A DNA stretch of 64,000 nt from Stenotrophomonas aracearum. GTDB taxonomy: Bacteria > Pseudomonadota > Gammaproteobacteria > Xanthomonadales > Xanthomonadaceae. The notes under the pieces were generated by a model. It worked only from the letters and a program-made list of their open reading frames with translations. It ran no database searches and had not been told where the DNA came from. The position numbers and the translations under genes are program-made. The number at the start of each line of letters is the position of its first letter. Positions within the stretch are counted from its first letter, which is position 1. Below, in pieces: positions 36,146 through 43,792 of the stretch. The stretch spans positions 1,623,001-1,687,000 of the forward strand of contig NZ_CP115543.1 in assembly GCF_031834615.1 (NCBI RefSeq), read 5' to 3'.

Positions 36146-37246
36146 ATGAATGCGATCTTTAATCCCTCCCGCTTGGTTCTTGCGCGCCAGCGATGCCAGC
36201 TGAGCAAGAAGGATCTTGCCGCTCGGGCGGGAGTTACTCAGAAGAACCTGAAGGCGTTTGAAGAGGGGGAGAGGTCTCCATCCCCTGAAACGCTTGAACA
36301 GCTCCGAAAAGTGCTCGACTATCCAGTCGAGTTCTTTTTTGGGGGCGACATTGATCGACCTCTTGCCAGTAATGCTAGCTTCCGCTCATTCTCAAGAATG
36401 ACGTCTGGTCAGAGGGATGCTGCTCTTGCGGCGGGCGGAATTGCGTTTGAGTTTTCGTCGTGGATTGATGAGAGGTTCCATCTTCCGCTTGTCGACGTAC
36501 CTGACCTCACGGGGCTAGATCCAGAGACTGCGGCGGACATTGTCCGAGCCAAGTGGGGGCTCGATTTGAGGCCAATCAAGAACATGATTCACCTCTTGGA
36601 ATCCAGGGGTGTGAGGGTTTTCTCGTTGGTTGAGGACACTCGAGAGGTCAATGCGTTCTCATCTTGGCGGAATGGTTCTATCCCTTTCGTTTTCCTTAAT
36701 ACGATGAAGTCTTCTGAGTCGAGTCGATTTGATGCGGCTCACGAGTTGGGGCACCTCGTTTTGCACCGTCACGGCGATCCTAAAGGGAAGGAGATTGAGG
36801 CGGAGGCTAACTCTTTTGCATCGGCGCTCCTCATGCCTCGTTCTGAGATGCTTGCGCTTTCTTCTAGGCCGATTGGGCTTGCCGAGATCATGCGGTACAA
36901 GAAGATCTGGAACGTTTCCGCCATGGCACTCGTTTATCGACTCCACAAAGTTGGCGTGCTTACTGAGTGGCTCTACCGCTCTATGTGTATCGATCTGAGC
37001 TCTCAGGGAATGCGAAGCAAGGAACGCGATGGTGCTGAACGCGAGAACTCTTTGGTGCTTAAGAAGGTGTTTGACTCATTAAGGGTCGATGGGAGGGCCT
37101 TGCGCGACGTGGCAAATGATCTTCGGTTGCCTGTTGAAGAGTTGCATAAGTTGATCTTTGCGTTAACGCCGGTTTCCCTCGGAGCTGATAACTCACAGCC
37201 GGTAGCGTCTTCGCCTCGCAGGGGACACCTATCACTCGTGCGGTAG
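36146..37246 (+). CDS. XRE HTH - ImmA/IrrE-family metallopeptidase
   Basis: 366 aa. An XRE helix-turn-helix is at about 6-60 (RLVLARQRCQLSKKDLAARAGVTQKNLKAFEEG). An ImmA/IrrE zinc-peptidase domain (about 140-260) carries HELGH at 199-203 and the downstream Glu in EIEAEANSFASALLMP. Members cleave repressors or partner proteins after a stress signal, for example phage-type ImmR or DdrO. A C-terminal extension (about 290-366) is unrecognised. Coupled to an unknown upstream gene, it may be a regulator/protease of a phage-defence or toxin-antitoxin-like pair. Confidence 0.85.
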   Translation: MNAIFNPSRLVLARQRCQLSKKDLAARAGVTQKNLKAFEEGERSPSPETLEQLRKVLDYPVEFFFGGDIDRPLASNASFRSFSRMTSGQRDAALAAGGIAFEFSSWIDERFHLPLVDVPDLTGLDPETAADIVRAKWGLDLRPIKNMIHLLESRGVRVFSLVEDTREVNAFSSWRNGSIPFVFLNTMKSSESSRFDAAHELGHLVLHRHGDPKGKEIEAEANSFASALLMPRSEMLALSSRPIGLAEIMRYKKIWNVSAMALVYRLHKVGVLTEWLYRSMCIDLSSQGMRSKERDGAERENSLVLKKVFDSLRVDGRALRDVANDLRLPVEELHKLIFALTPVSLGADNSQPVASSPRRGHLSLVR

Positions 37247-37379
37247 TCCACCTCAGATTTGGTTTCTCCTCATGGCCTTGTCCAGGCGCGATTGCATTCG
37301 ATCGTGTTCCCGGCAGTAGGGACGACGGACTGCAGTGGGAGGGGTTCGTAGACGGCGCTGGCATTTGCCCCTGCGTGGG

Positions 37380-37682
37380 GCTGCCTTGAGGAGATCCACC
37401 GGCCGTACTTCTTGGCAGTGATGGTCCAGTCCCGGCGGTCCATCTGCCTGGCGACCCAAATCACGGTCTCGCCGGCGATGAGCGCCTGCGAAGCGAAAGT
37501 GTGGAGGGTCTGTTACGGATAGCGACACCGGACGCGAGCCCGGCGCAACGTGCGCTGCCACTGCCGGTCCGAATGCTCTGGTCTGATGCCCACCGGGCAT
37601 TAGTACTCGGATCGCGGCAGACCAACTCGCGGCTGTCGGGTTTAAGCGCCAGCTCGCTAAGAGTCGAATCAAGCACCGTTTA
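37380..37682 (-). pseudogene. Tyrosine recombinase remnant 1 (C-terminal part)
   Basis: Reverse-strand translation gives DPSTNARWASDQSIRT, then after a frameshift WQRTLRRARVRCRYP, a stop, and QTLHTFASQALIAGETVIWV...KKYGRWI. This is the end of a phage-type integrase (normally YQTRHTFAS...WVARQMGHRDW...YGRWI). The catalytic Arg of TRHTF is now Leu and the GH of QMGH is DR; the Tyr is still there. Frameshift, stop and lost residues make it non-functional. The rest of 37247-37717 shows nothing else. Confidence 0.8.
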
Positions 37683-37717
37683 AAGGTGCACACTCAGCTT
37701 CCGCCTGCATCTTCGAT

Positions 37718-38287
37718 TTACTCGGATGACGAATGGCCAAGTTCAGGATGGGCGTGCATGTACTCAACCGTCTCTTGGTCAAAGAATTGGCCAACTCGAT
37801 GACCATGGGGCGCGTTCAGGGCGATGAGCTCGTCTAGATGCCGACAAGTGGCGTTGCGGCTGATGATGTACTGCTTTTCAATCACGAGTAGCTTGTCATG
37901 AGGCTCAGCGGAAACGTCTAGAATCCTCCCCGCGATCAAGCCCGGAAGGCTAGGGGGCCCCGGGTGACAGTCTGCATTGATCTCGGCTAGACGCTCTGAG
38001 TGAGCGGCAGTAGCCCCGACGCTCATCAGGTATTCGCCTCCCTCCATCAGTCCTACAAACTCGTACACGCCGGCGGGGGAGGACGCGCTGATCATTGCGA
38101 TGTGCCCGGCTTCATGAAGGCGACCTCTCACAAGGCCGCCGCTTCGGCCATCAACAATCCAGCCGTCCAGAAAAGCTTGGGTGAAATCAGCAGCTGACGC
38201 GAGAAAGATTGGGAAGCCCCCGGGCCCTGTATCGCCCGGGCCGATCGCTTTGCGAGTATGTTCGTAGGGTTTCCCGTCCGTACCCAT
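37718..38287 (-). CDS. Orphan island protein, 189 aa
   Basis: Starts MGTDGKPYEHTRKAIGPGD, with a weak AAGGAC upstream. No signal peptide or TM. It contains an HExxH pattern (HEAGH, residues 58-62) and a downstream EINAD, which could be a metallopeptidase site or chance. It lies between two integrase relics. Not recognised. Confidence 0.55.
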   Translation of the reverse strand: MGTDGKPYEHTRKAIGPGDTGPGGFPIFLASAADFTQAFLDGWIVDGRSGGLVRGRLHEAGHIAMISASSPAGVYEFVGLMEGGEYLMSVGATAAHSERLAEINADCHPGPPSLPGLIAGRILDVSAEPHDKLLVIEKQYIISRNATCRHLDELIALNAPHGHRVGQFFDQETVEYMHAHPELGHSSSE

Positions 38288-38389
38288 AGGTGTCGTCCTT
38301 GCTAGTCGAAGTCATGAGGATATCGCCGCTGCAGCTGTACAGGGGGGCTGAGACTTCCTCAACATTGGACCTTGCATCCGGAACCATGG

Positions 38390-38930
38390 AGGGGACTCCA
38401 GCAACCACACGTCTTGGCGGTGATGGCCCATTCCCGGCGGCCCTTCTGCGTGACCAACTCCATGACGACCACACTGGCGTTGGGCAGCTGGGTCGGGAAT
38501 GTCTGGGGCATTTGATCTAGTTAGTTGTACCGGACGCCGGCCTTGCGCAACGTGCGCTGCCATCCGCCGTGCCGGGTGCTCAGCTTGAGCCCCATCGGAC
38601 GTTGGTCCTGCGGCCGTAGAACACGAACTCGTCGGCTGTCGCGGTGAACGCGCGCTGCGCTTTGAAGGCATCGAGCGCGGGCAGTAGCAGTTGCAGCACG
38701 CGCACTCCCGACTCGGTCTTGCGGGCCTTCATCTTGCCCATGACTCAGGTACAGCGGATATTTCTCGTGCTGCTGCGGCAGTCCATCTCCGACCCGCACA
38801 AGCTCATCATCTCCGACGAGCGCAGGCCGGTGGCGAAGTTGAACTGGCAGTAGTTCCGCCCCTGGTCTTCCCCACAGGCGGCCAAGATGGCCTGGAGTTC
38901 CTCCGACGTCATTAGCTCAAGGACTGCCAG
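38390..38930 (-). pseudogene. Tyrosine recombinase remnant 2
   Basis: Reverse-strand reading gives MTSEELQAILAACGEDQG, then NFATGLRSSEMMSL with the first catalytic Arg, a stop, VMGKMKARKTESGVRVLQLL, DEFVFYGRRTNVRWGSS, a stop/frameshift, GWQRTLRKAGVRYN, a stop and finally a decayed REWAITAKTCGCW. This is the order of a phage integrase catalytic domain with the TRHTF box deleted and the Tyr position changed to Cys. At least three lesions; clearly dead. Confidence 0.8.
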
Positions 38931-39461
38931 TCAGCTCATGAGTAGGGAAAGTCTGTGGCTCGCCTTCCAGCGATTGACGCTTTCAATCATAGCTTGAACG
39001 TGCTTAACGACCCGATCTCTAGGAGCGTTGGCGGCAGTCACAAATTCGGGGATTATCCGTCTTTCAGGTGCGCTTGCCGCCATGTTCCAGTGTTCGACTA
39101 TCTGCCTCGCGGCATGCTCAACATGTCCCAGCGAGGGAAGCATAGAAGCTGGGGTAGCCGGATTCGTGAGGTGTGTCTGGCAGGCGACGATGGCGGTGGC
39201 TAACTCAACTGGAGCCGTCCCAATCTGGGCATCGATGATCGGAACAGTGTCGGCGTAGTGATCCGCCAACTGCTGGATCATGCGTAGTGCGTCCAGTATT
39301 GACTGCCGACGATCAAGTTCCTCTAGTCGGCGCATTCGGACGGGGACGTAAATGGCAAGGGCCAGTGCTGCGAGAGCGCCCGTGACTTGAATCCAGGCCG
39401 CCCACTCGCTATTGGAAAGGCATGGCCAGTTGACGATGTGTGGGCAGAATTGGACGTCCAT
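38931..39461 (-). CDS. Orphan island membrane protein, 176 aa
   Basis: ATG 39461 with AAGGA about 8 bases upstream. One TM helix at about 22-41 (AWIQVTGALAALALAIYVPV), then a cytoplasmic helical domain (RMRRLEELDRRQSILDALRMIQQLADHY...). It resembles small membrane-anchored helical proteins common in mobile elements, but I cannot name a family. Confidence 0.6.
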   Translation of the reverse strand: MDVQFCPHIVNWPCLSNSEWAAWIQVTGALAALALAIYVPVRMRRLEELDRRQSILDALRMIQQLADHYADTVPIIDAQIGTAPVELATAIVACQTHLTNPATPASMLPSLGHVEHAARQIVEHWNMAASAPERRIIPEFVTAANAPRDRVVKHVQAMIESVNRWKASHRLSLLMS

Positions 39462-39490
39462 GGCCGGTCCTTACTTTCAGGAGGCCAAGC

Positions 39491-39670
39491 ATGAAACGGA
39501 TTCGCTCTTGCAGCAAGTCTACGCATGTCAAAGCGACCCGAATGGATGGCACCGCATATGCCCGCTGCAACCAGTGGCGAAAACGGGGCGGAACAGGGCT
39601 ATCGAGTAGTGCATCGAGCCCGTGGACATCTAGTAAGGGGCAAGGGAAACAGGTAGTTCTTCCTTGCTAA
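39491..39670 (+). CDS. Possible small basic ORF, 59 aa
   Basis: MKRIRSCSKSTHVKATRMDG...; the ATG has a perfect CAGGAGG seven bases upstream. The peptide is basic with four Cys. It is divergent from the membrane-protein gene. Only the ribosome-binding site supports it. Confidence 0.3.
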   Translation: MKRIRSCSKSTHVKATRMDGTAYARCNQWRKRGGTGLSSSASSPWTSSKGQGKQVVLPC

Positions 39671-39674
39671 CTGT

Positions 39675-39998
39675 TTAGGCTAGAACTTCAATCCCGTGCC
39701 GCTTAACGACATCTAACAGACGCATCGCCATGCCGCTGGGCTTCTTTGCGCCGGTCTCCCACTTCTGGACTGTGCTTTCACTTGTGCTCAAGTACAGCGC
39801 GAAAACCGGCTGGCTCACGTTATTGGCCGAACGAATCTGCACAATTTCTTCAGGTTTGAAGTCCGGTGCTTTCATCAGGTGGCGCGCGTCGAAGTCACGC
39901 ATGGTGGCTTTACTGACTGCGCCAACCTTCGTCAGGGCCGAGGCCGACGAATGAAGGGCTTCAGACATATCACTCTTGAATCTGGTCTTCGTTTTCAT
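39675..39998 (-). CDS. higA: HigA/NadS-type XRE antitoxin
   Basis: 107 aa. The HTH is in the C-terminal half (PEEIVQIRSANNVSQPVFALYLSTSESTVQKWETG), the arrangement of the COG2944 antitoxins that accompany HigB-2/RelE toxins. Its start lies within the end of the upstream toxin gene (29-base overlap), giving the toxin-first order of higBA systems. It should bind the toxin and repress the operon. Confidence 0.85.
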   Translation of the reverse strand: MKTKTRFKSDMSEALHSSASALTKVGAVSKATMRDFDARHLMKAPDFKPEEIVQIRSANNVSQPVFALYLSTSESTVQKWETGAKKPSGMAMRLLDVVKRHGIEVLA

Positions 39999-40344
39999 GG
40001 CAGATCTCCACCAGGTCTTTGTCTTTCAGCAGAACGGTCAGCTGCGTTCCGTCCATCCTTCCGTAGGCTTTCGCAAGTGTCCGGAAGTCTTCCAGTTCGT
40101 CTTCGTCCAGGCTCTTCTTGCCTTGCTTGGAGAAGATGAAGTTGAAGATCCAGTATCGGCCGCCTTTCGCCAGGATGATGCTGCGGTACTCGTTGTTATG
40201 AAGGCGTTTCTTGAAGACCCCGCCGCCGAGATCTTCCGCTTGGCCCAGCCGGACCTGTTTCACAGCCCTGCATAAGTCAGCGTCGCTGATGCCGATCTTC
40301 TTAGCCTTCTTGGCGAACCAACTGGTCTTGAACGTGCGGCTCAT
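39970..40344 (-). CDS. higB: RelE/HigB-family toxin
   Basis: 124 aa from MSRTFKTSWFAKKAKKIGI (ATG 40344). It has the layout of the HigB-2-type RelE family: FxxxWFAKxAKK, DLCRAVKQVRLGQAEDLGGGVFKKRL, EYRSIILAKGGRYWIFNFIFSKQGKKSLDEDELEDFRTLAK. Such toxins cut ribosome-bound mRNA. The C-terminal tail (DLVEICHENEDQIQE) is slightly longer than usual. The pair likely stabilises the island. Confidence 0.87.
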   Translation of the reverse strand: MSRTFKTSWFAKKAKKIGISDADLCRAVKQVRLGQAEDLGGGVFKKRLHNNEYRSIILAKGGRYWIFNFIFSKQGKKSLDEDELEDFRTLAKAYGRMDGTQLTVLLKDKDLVEICHENEDQIQE

Positions 40345-40353
40345 GAACCTAAA

Positions 40354-40370
40354 GTAGCACTCAGTGCTAC
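40354..40370. promoter_or_regulatory. Palindromic operator of the higBA operon
   Basis: GTAGCAC-TCA-GTGCTAC, perfect 7-bp arms, 9 bases upstream of the higB start. The position fits autoregulation by the antitoxin. Confidence 0.75.
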
Positions 40371-40404
40371 GCATGGTCAATCTTGAACCTTCAGCCAAAT
40401 GCAC

Positions 40405-40564
40405 TGGCAATAAAAAAGCCGGGACCCCGTTGAAGGAGGTCCCGGCTCTTTGGGTCCTTGCGGACCGTCTTATGGTGGAGGTGGGCGGAATTGAACCGCC
40501 GTCCGAAGGCACTCCATCCCCGGTACTACATGCTTAGCTCACCGTTGGATCTCGTCCCGTGGCA
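40405..40564. repeat. Attachment-site direct repeat, ssrA-proximal end
   Basis: Partner of 35104-35263. It supplies the functional 3' end and terminator of the intact ssrA gene. Confidence 0.88.
40412..40447 (-). terminator. ssrA intrinsic terminator
   Basis: agccgggacc (40417-40426) pairs with ggtcccggct (40438-40447); on the reverse strand the hairpin is followed by TTTTTT. The distal copy (35116-35146) has one mismatch in the stem. Confidence 0.88.
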
Positions 40565-40826
40565 GCACGGTGTGCAAAGCGCACCCCAGGACCAGCCTGT
40601 TTTAGTTAAGCGGTGACTGACAGGCAGCCGTCACAGCCGGTTCCGTGATAATGACCCTACACCGACGAGCACGGGCACAAGTGGGTTCGGGGCTTACGCC
40701 TTAAGCGGCGAGAGCGTAGTTGTCGTCGTTGGCAACTAGAGTTTTGCCGCTGGATTTACGAGGAAAGCTGCCCCCTCGGCATGCACCAAGCAACTTCACA
40801 ACCTCCGTCGAAACCAATGCACCCCC
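40473..40826 (-). ncRNA. ssrA: tmRNA
   Basis: 354 nt. The 5' end GGGGGTG pairs with CACCTCC before the 3' ACCA, giving the tRNA-like acceptor stem with its G-U pair at the third position; the T arm GGCGGTTCAATTCCGCC is encoded. The tag frame is at 40701-40733 and reads ANDDNYALAA then TAA. It rescues stalled ribosomes with SmpB and adds the degradation tag. Its 3' part is shared with the island repeat, so the insertion kept the gene whole. Confidence 0.96.
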
Positions 40827-40934
40827 GGTTTCTTCAGAACCTGCAAGACGTCTGCGACCAGACATTACTTGACGGGATCGATCCTACTCCAATTCAGCTG
40901 AACAGTCACCCGGAAGCGTCATGGGCTGTCGTAA

Positions 40935-41291
40935 TTACCGGCCTTCACGCTGGCGCTTGCTGTCGGCCTGGTGCTTGGCGCGCACCTTGCGCTCGTGGTT
41001 GGCGGCGTTGCGCTGGGTCATGGCCTGCTTGCGGGCTGCCGGTTCGGCCCGGGCCATCAGGGCCTCGATCCGGGCGACCAGGCGGCGGTGCTCGAGCGAG
41101 TCGTAGCTCTGGTTCTCGGAGGCGACCCGCTTGGCGTTGCGCAAGGTGTAGGTCAGCACCTTGAGCAGGGCAGCCGGGTCCATGGCGCGGGCCAACTCGC
41201 CGAAGATGGTCTCGTAGGCGGCGACGTCGGCCTGGAGCGTGGCGGTGGGGTCCGCAGTGGAGGCGGATTCCAAGGTGGTTTCTTCGGTCAC
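40935..41291 (-). CDS. Hypothetical helical protein
   Basis: 118 aa if started at GTG 41291, which has GGAG 7 bases upstream; a TTG at 41315 would give 126 aa. The sequence is helical and charged, ending in a basic stretch (RNAANHERKVRAKHQADSKRQREGR). No signal or TM. It lies between ssrA and smpB on the same strand. Family unknown. Confidence 0.65.
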   Translation of the reverse strand: MTEETTLESASTADPTATLQADVAAYETIFGELARAMDPAALLKVLTYTLRNAKRVASENQSYDSLEHRRLVARIEALMARAEPAARKQAMTQRNAANHERKVRAKHQADSKRQREGR

Positions 41292-41320
41292 GGGGACGCT
41301 CCGGGTATTGGGCAAAGAGC

Positions 41321-41344
41321 GGCCGGGCAGAGCCCGGCGCTACG
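41321..41344 (-). repeat. SMAG-type repeat, inverted
   Basis: ggccgggcagagcccggcgctac: hairpin with CTAC end, in the gap upstream of the preceding reverse gene and downstream of smpB. Confidence 0.75.
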
Positions 41345-41412
41345 GTGGTGTGATGATGCGGCAAGTCACGGGCGCATGGCGATGCGATACGCGCAATGGC
41401 GTCCGTACGGTG

Positions 41413-41916
41413 TCAGGCGTCGCGGTTGTGGCGGCGCATGGTGCGCTGCTTTTCGCGGGCCCAGTCGCGGTCCTTTTCGGCGTCGCGCTTGTCGTGGGTC
41501 TGCTTGCCCTTGGCCAGCGCCACTTCCAGCTTGATCTTGTTCTTGCTCCAGTACATCGCGGTGGGCACGATGGTGTAGCCGTCCCGCTCGACCTTGCCGA
41601 CCAGCTTGTCGATCTCGCTGCGGTGGAGCAGCAGCTTGCGCTCGCGGCGGTCGTTGGCGACCACGTGGGTGGAGGCCTGGATCAGCGGGGTGATCTGGGC
41701 CCCGATCAGGAAGATCTCGCCGTCCTTCACATAGGCATAGGCGTCGATGATGTTGCCGCGCCCGGCGCGGATCGATTTGACCTCCCAGCCCCGCAGGGCC
41801 AGGCCGGCCTCGTAGCGGTCCTCCAGCGAGTACTCGTGGCGGGCACGCTTGTTGAGCGCGATGGTTTTGTTGGCCGTCGCGTTCTTTGCTTTATCCTTGG
41901 CGCTGTTCTTGCTCAT
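41413..41916 (-). CDS. smpB: SsrA-binding protein SmpB
   Basis: 167 aa. Typical core: NKRARHEYSLEDRYEAGLALRGWEVKSIRAGRGNIIDAYAYVKDGEIFLIG and the basic C-terminal tail WAREKQRTMRRHNRD that enters the mRNA channel. It binds tmRNA and delivers it to stalled ribosomes. The intact ssrA gene is about 600 bases downstream on the same strand. It is divergent from ratA with a 57-base gap. Confidence 0.97.
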   Translation of the reverse strand: MSKNSAKDKAKNATANKTIALNKRARHEYSLEDRYEAGLALRGWEVKSIRAGRGNIIDAYAYVKDGEIFLIGAQITPLIQASTHVVANDRRERKLLLHRSEIDKLVGKVERDGYTIVPTAMYWSKNKIKLEVALAKGKQTHDKRDAEKDRDWAREKQRTMRRHNRDA

Positions 41917-41973
41917 TTATCTATTGTCTCCGATTCAGGCCCTCCGTGGTCGATTCGCCAGCCAAGCCTTCGC

Positions 41974-42402
41974 ATGCCAACCATCAAACGTAGTGCCCTG
42001 GTCGAACATTCGGCTGCCCGCATGTTCGACCTGGTCAATGATATCGACGCCTACCCCCGGCGCTTCCGCTGGTGCTCTGCCGCGCAGGTCCTGGAAACGG
42101 GTCCGGACCGGGTGGTGGCGCGGCTGGATCTGGGCCTGGGGTCGTTTTCGACCTGGTTCATGACCGAAAACACCCTGCAGCGTCCGCACCATATTGATAT
42201 GCAGCTGCGTGATGGACCGTTCAAGCGCCTGCACGGCCGCTGGGAGTTCCATTCGCTGGCCGAGGACGCCTGCAAGGTGACCCTGACCCTGGAGTTCGAA
42301 CCGAACTCGCGGCTGCTTGGGCCGGCGCTGGCGCTGGGCTTTCAGGGCCTGGCCGACCGCATGGTCAATGATTTCGTCCGTGTTGCCGACGAGCAGGACT
42401 GA
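41974..42402 (+). CDS. ratA: RatA-family START-like protein
   Basis: 142 aa from MPTIKRSALVEHSAARMFDLVNDIDAYPRRFRWC. It has the START/polyketide-cyclase fold with the family's GPFKRLHGRWEF and the amphipathic C-terminal helix. E. coli RatA has been linked to 70S assembly, while homologues (Coq10) bind ubiquinone; the ancestral role may be lipid binding. It is next to rnfH, as in most gammaproteobacteria. Confidence 0.9.
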   Translation: MPTIKRSALVEHSAARMFDLVNDIDAYPRRFRWCSAAQVLETGPDRVVARLDLGLGSFSTWFMTENTLQRPHHIDMQLRDGPFKRLHGRWEFHSLAEDACKVTLTLEFEPNSRLLGPALALGFQGLADRMVNDFVRVADEQD

Positions 42403-42405
42403 CCG

Positions 42406-42669
42406 GTGATCCGCGTGGAGGTGGTGCTGGCCTGGCCGGAGCGGGTGGAATCACGCCTGCTGGAGCTGGGCGATGGCGCCACGGTGGCCGAGGCGGTTGC
42501 GGCGGCGGGGATCGAGGGGAGCGGGGATTGCCCGGCCGTGGCCGTGCATGGGGTGCTGGCGAAACCCGGCCAGGTGCTTCGTGACGGTGACCGGGTAGAG
42601 CTGCTGAGGCCGCTGGTAGCAGACCCCAAAGACAATCGGCGGCGGCGGGCTGCGCCTCGAAAGCCCTGA
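42406..42669 (+). CDS. rnfH: RnfH-family ubiquitin-fold protein
   Basis: 87 aa from GTG 42406, three bases after the ratA stop. VEVVLAWPERVESRLLELGDGATVAEAVAAAG and LRDGDRVELLRPLVADPKDNRRRRA are diagnostic. Function is unsettled (RatB of the ratAB pair). Confidence 0.9.
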   Translation: MIRVEVVLAWPERVESRLLELGDGATVAEAVAAAGIEGSGDCPAVAVHGVLAKPGQVLRDGDRVELLRPLVADPKDNRRRRAAPRKP

Positions 42670-42730
42670 CGTACCGCCAGGACGAGCGCGTCGCAACGCG
42701 CCCGGGCAATAAATCGCCGTGATCGCCGCG

Positions 42731-42754
42731 GTAGGGCCGAGCTCTGCTCGGCCA
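42731..42754 (+). repeat. SMAG-type repeat
   Basis: GTAG followed by ggccgagc-tct-gctcggcc; between the convergent rnfH and bamE. Confidence 0.8.
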
Positions 42755-42760
42755 CCCCGA

Positions 42761-43156
42761 TTACCGGCCGCGCTGCTTCTTCTTGTCCTTGGCCAGGTTG
42801 CGGCCGAACTGGCGCACCTGGTCGCGGGCCAGCTGGGCGTCGTTGTTCGGGAAGAAATCACCCTCCCAACGGGTCACCTGGTCGTTCTCGAAGAACACGA
42901 CGAAATTTTTGGTCTCGGTCCGGCCCAGGCGGTCCAGCCGCTGGCTGGCGGTGTAGTCCCAGCGCTGGGCGTGGAACGGGTCGTCGATGGATGGGGTGCC
43001 GAGCAGGGCGTTGACCTGCTGCTTGCTCTGGCCCACCTGCAGCTGACCGACGGACTGCTCCCGGATCAGGTTGCCCTGGTAGATGGGTTGCTTGTAGATG
43101 ATGCCGCAGCCCGTGGTGGACAGGGCAACGGCGGCGACCAGCAGGAGATTGCGCAT
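42761..43156 (-). CDS. bamE: Outer-membrane assembly lipoprotein BamE
   Basis: 131 aa. Signal with lipobox LSTTGC (Cys17). The SmpA/OmlA fold has VGQLQVGQSKQQVNALLGTPSIDDPFHAQRWDYTASQ. It is part of the BAM complex that inserts beta-barrels. The basic C-terminal tail (KDKKKQRGR) is seen in Xanthomonadaceae. It is divergent from fur, as in relatives. Confidence 0.93.
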   Translation of the reverse strand: MRNLLLVAAVALSTTGCGIIYKQPIYQGNLIREQSVGQLQVGQSKQQVNALLGTPSIDDPFHAQRWDYTASQRLDRLGRTETKNFVVFFENDQVTRWEGDFFPNNDAQLARDQVRQFGRNLAKDKKKQRGR

Positions 43157-43259
43157 CGGGAATGGCGTTTGGGGAAATCCAGTCGATGATACACTCCGAA
43201 CGTGTCGCCGCGACCCGATCCGAGGCAGCTGGCGCTAAATCGCCAATGAACGGAGACCT

Positions 43260-43676
43260 ATGGAAACCCACGACCTGCGAAAAGTTGGCCTGAAGGTGAC
43301 CCATCCGCGTATGCGGATCCTTGCCCTGCTCGAGCAGCGCGACGCCCAGAAGCACCAGCACCACATGACGGCCGAAGACATCTACCGCCAGCTGCTGGAG
43401 CACGGCGACGAGATCGGCCTGGCCACGGTGTACCGGGTGCTGACCCAGTTCGAGGCCGCCGGCCTGGTGCTGAAGCACAATTTCGAAGGCGGCCAGGCCG
43501 TTTACGAACTGGACCGCGGCGGCCACCACGACCATATGGTCGACGTGGACTCGGGCAAGATCATCGAGTTCGAAAGCCACGAAATCGAGGAACTTCAGCG
43601 CAAGATCGCCGCCGACCACGGCTACGAGCTGGAAGAGCACTCGCTGGTGCTTTACGTACGCAAAAAGCGCAAATAG
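43260..43676 (+). CDS. fur: Ferric uptake regulator Fur
   Basis: 138 aa. DNA-binding domain with GLKVTHPRMRILALL and IGLATVYRVLTQFEAAGLV; metal site HHDHMVDVDSGKIIEFE. It has no cysteine at all: the structural-zinc CxxC of E. coli Fur is V..S here, so folding relies on the regulatory sites. It represses iron-uptake genes when Fe2+ is bound. Confidence 0.96.
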   Translation: METHDLRKVGLKVTHPRMRILALLEQRDAQKHQHHMTAEDIYRQLLEHGDEIGLATVYRVLTQFEAAGLVLKHNFEGGQAVYELDRGGHHDHMVDVDSGKIIEFESHEIEELQRKIAADHGYELEEHSLVLYVRKKRK

Positions 43677-43701
43677 CCGCTCGTTACCTGCACGATCGTG
43701 A

Positions 43702-43726
43702 AACCCCGGCCACGCCGGGGTTTTTC
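43702..43726 (+). terminator. Intrinsic terminator of fur
   Basis: aaccccggc-cac-gccggggtt followed by a T-run (tttcatttt). Confidence 0.9.
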
Positions 43727-43753
43727 ATTTTCGGCAGCGGGGCGGGTGAGGCA

Positions 43754-43776
43754 GCGGGGCAGAGCCCCGCTATAGG
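43754..43776 (-). repeat. SMAG-like repeat, variant end
   Basis: gcggggcagagccccgc followed by tatag instead of the usual ctac; between fur and recN. Confidence 0.6.
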
Positions 43777-43792
43777 GCGGCGGGGCGCCCGG

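Larger units (their letters stand above)
35172..40472. mobile_element. Genomic island in the ssrA 3' end
   Basis: About 5.3 kb between the two ssrA-derived direct repeats. Its genes, above all 35468-37246, have visibly lower GC and many A/T-ending codons, unlike the GC-rich flanks. It contains an unknown protein plus an HTH-ImmA/IrrE peptidase, two decayed tyrosine recombinases, two orphan genes and a HigBA-type toxin-antitoxin pair. No intact integrase remains, so it is probably stranded. Two integrase relics of one family suggest two successive insertions. Confidence 0.88.

Noticed and set aside
37501..37683. Small forward ORF in the integrase relic
   Set aside because: Antisense to recognisable recombinase sequence.
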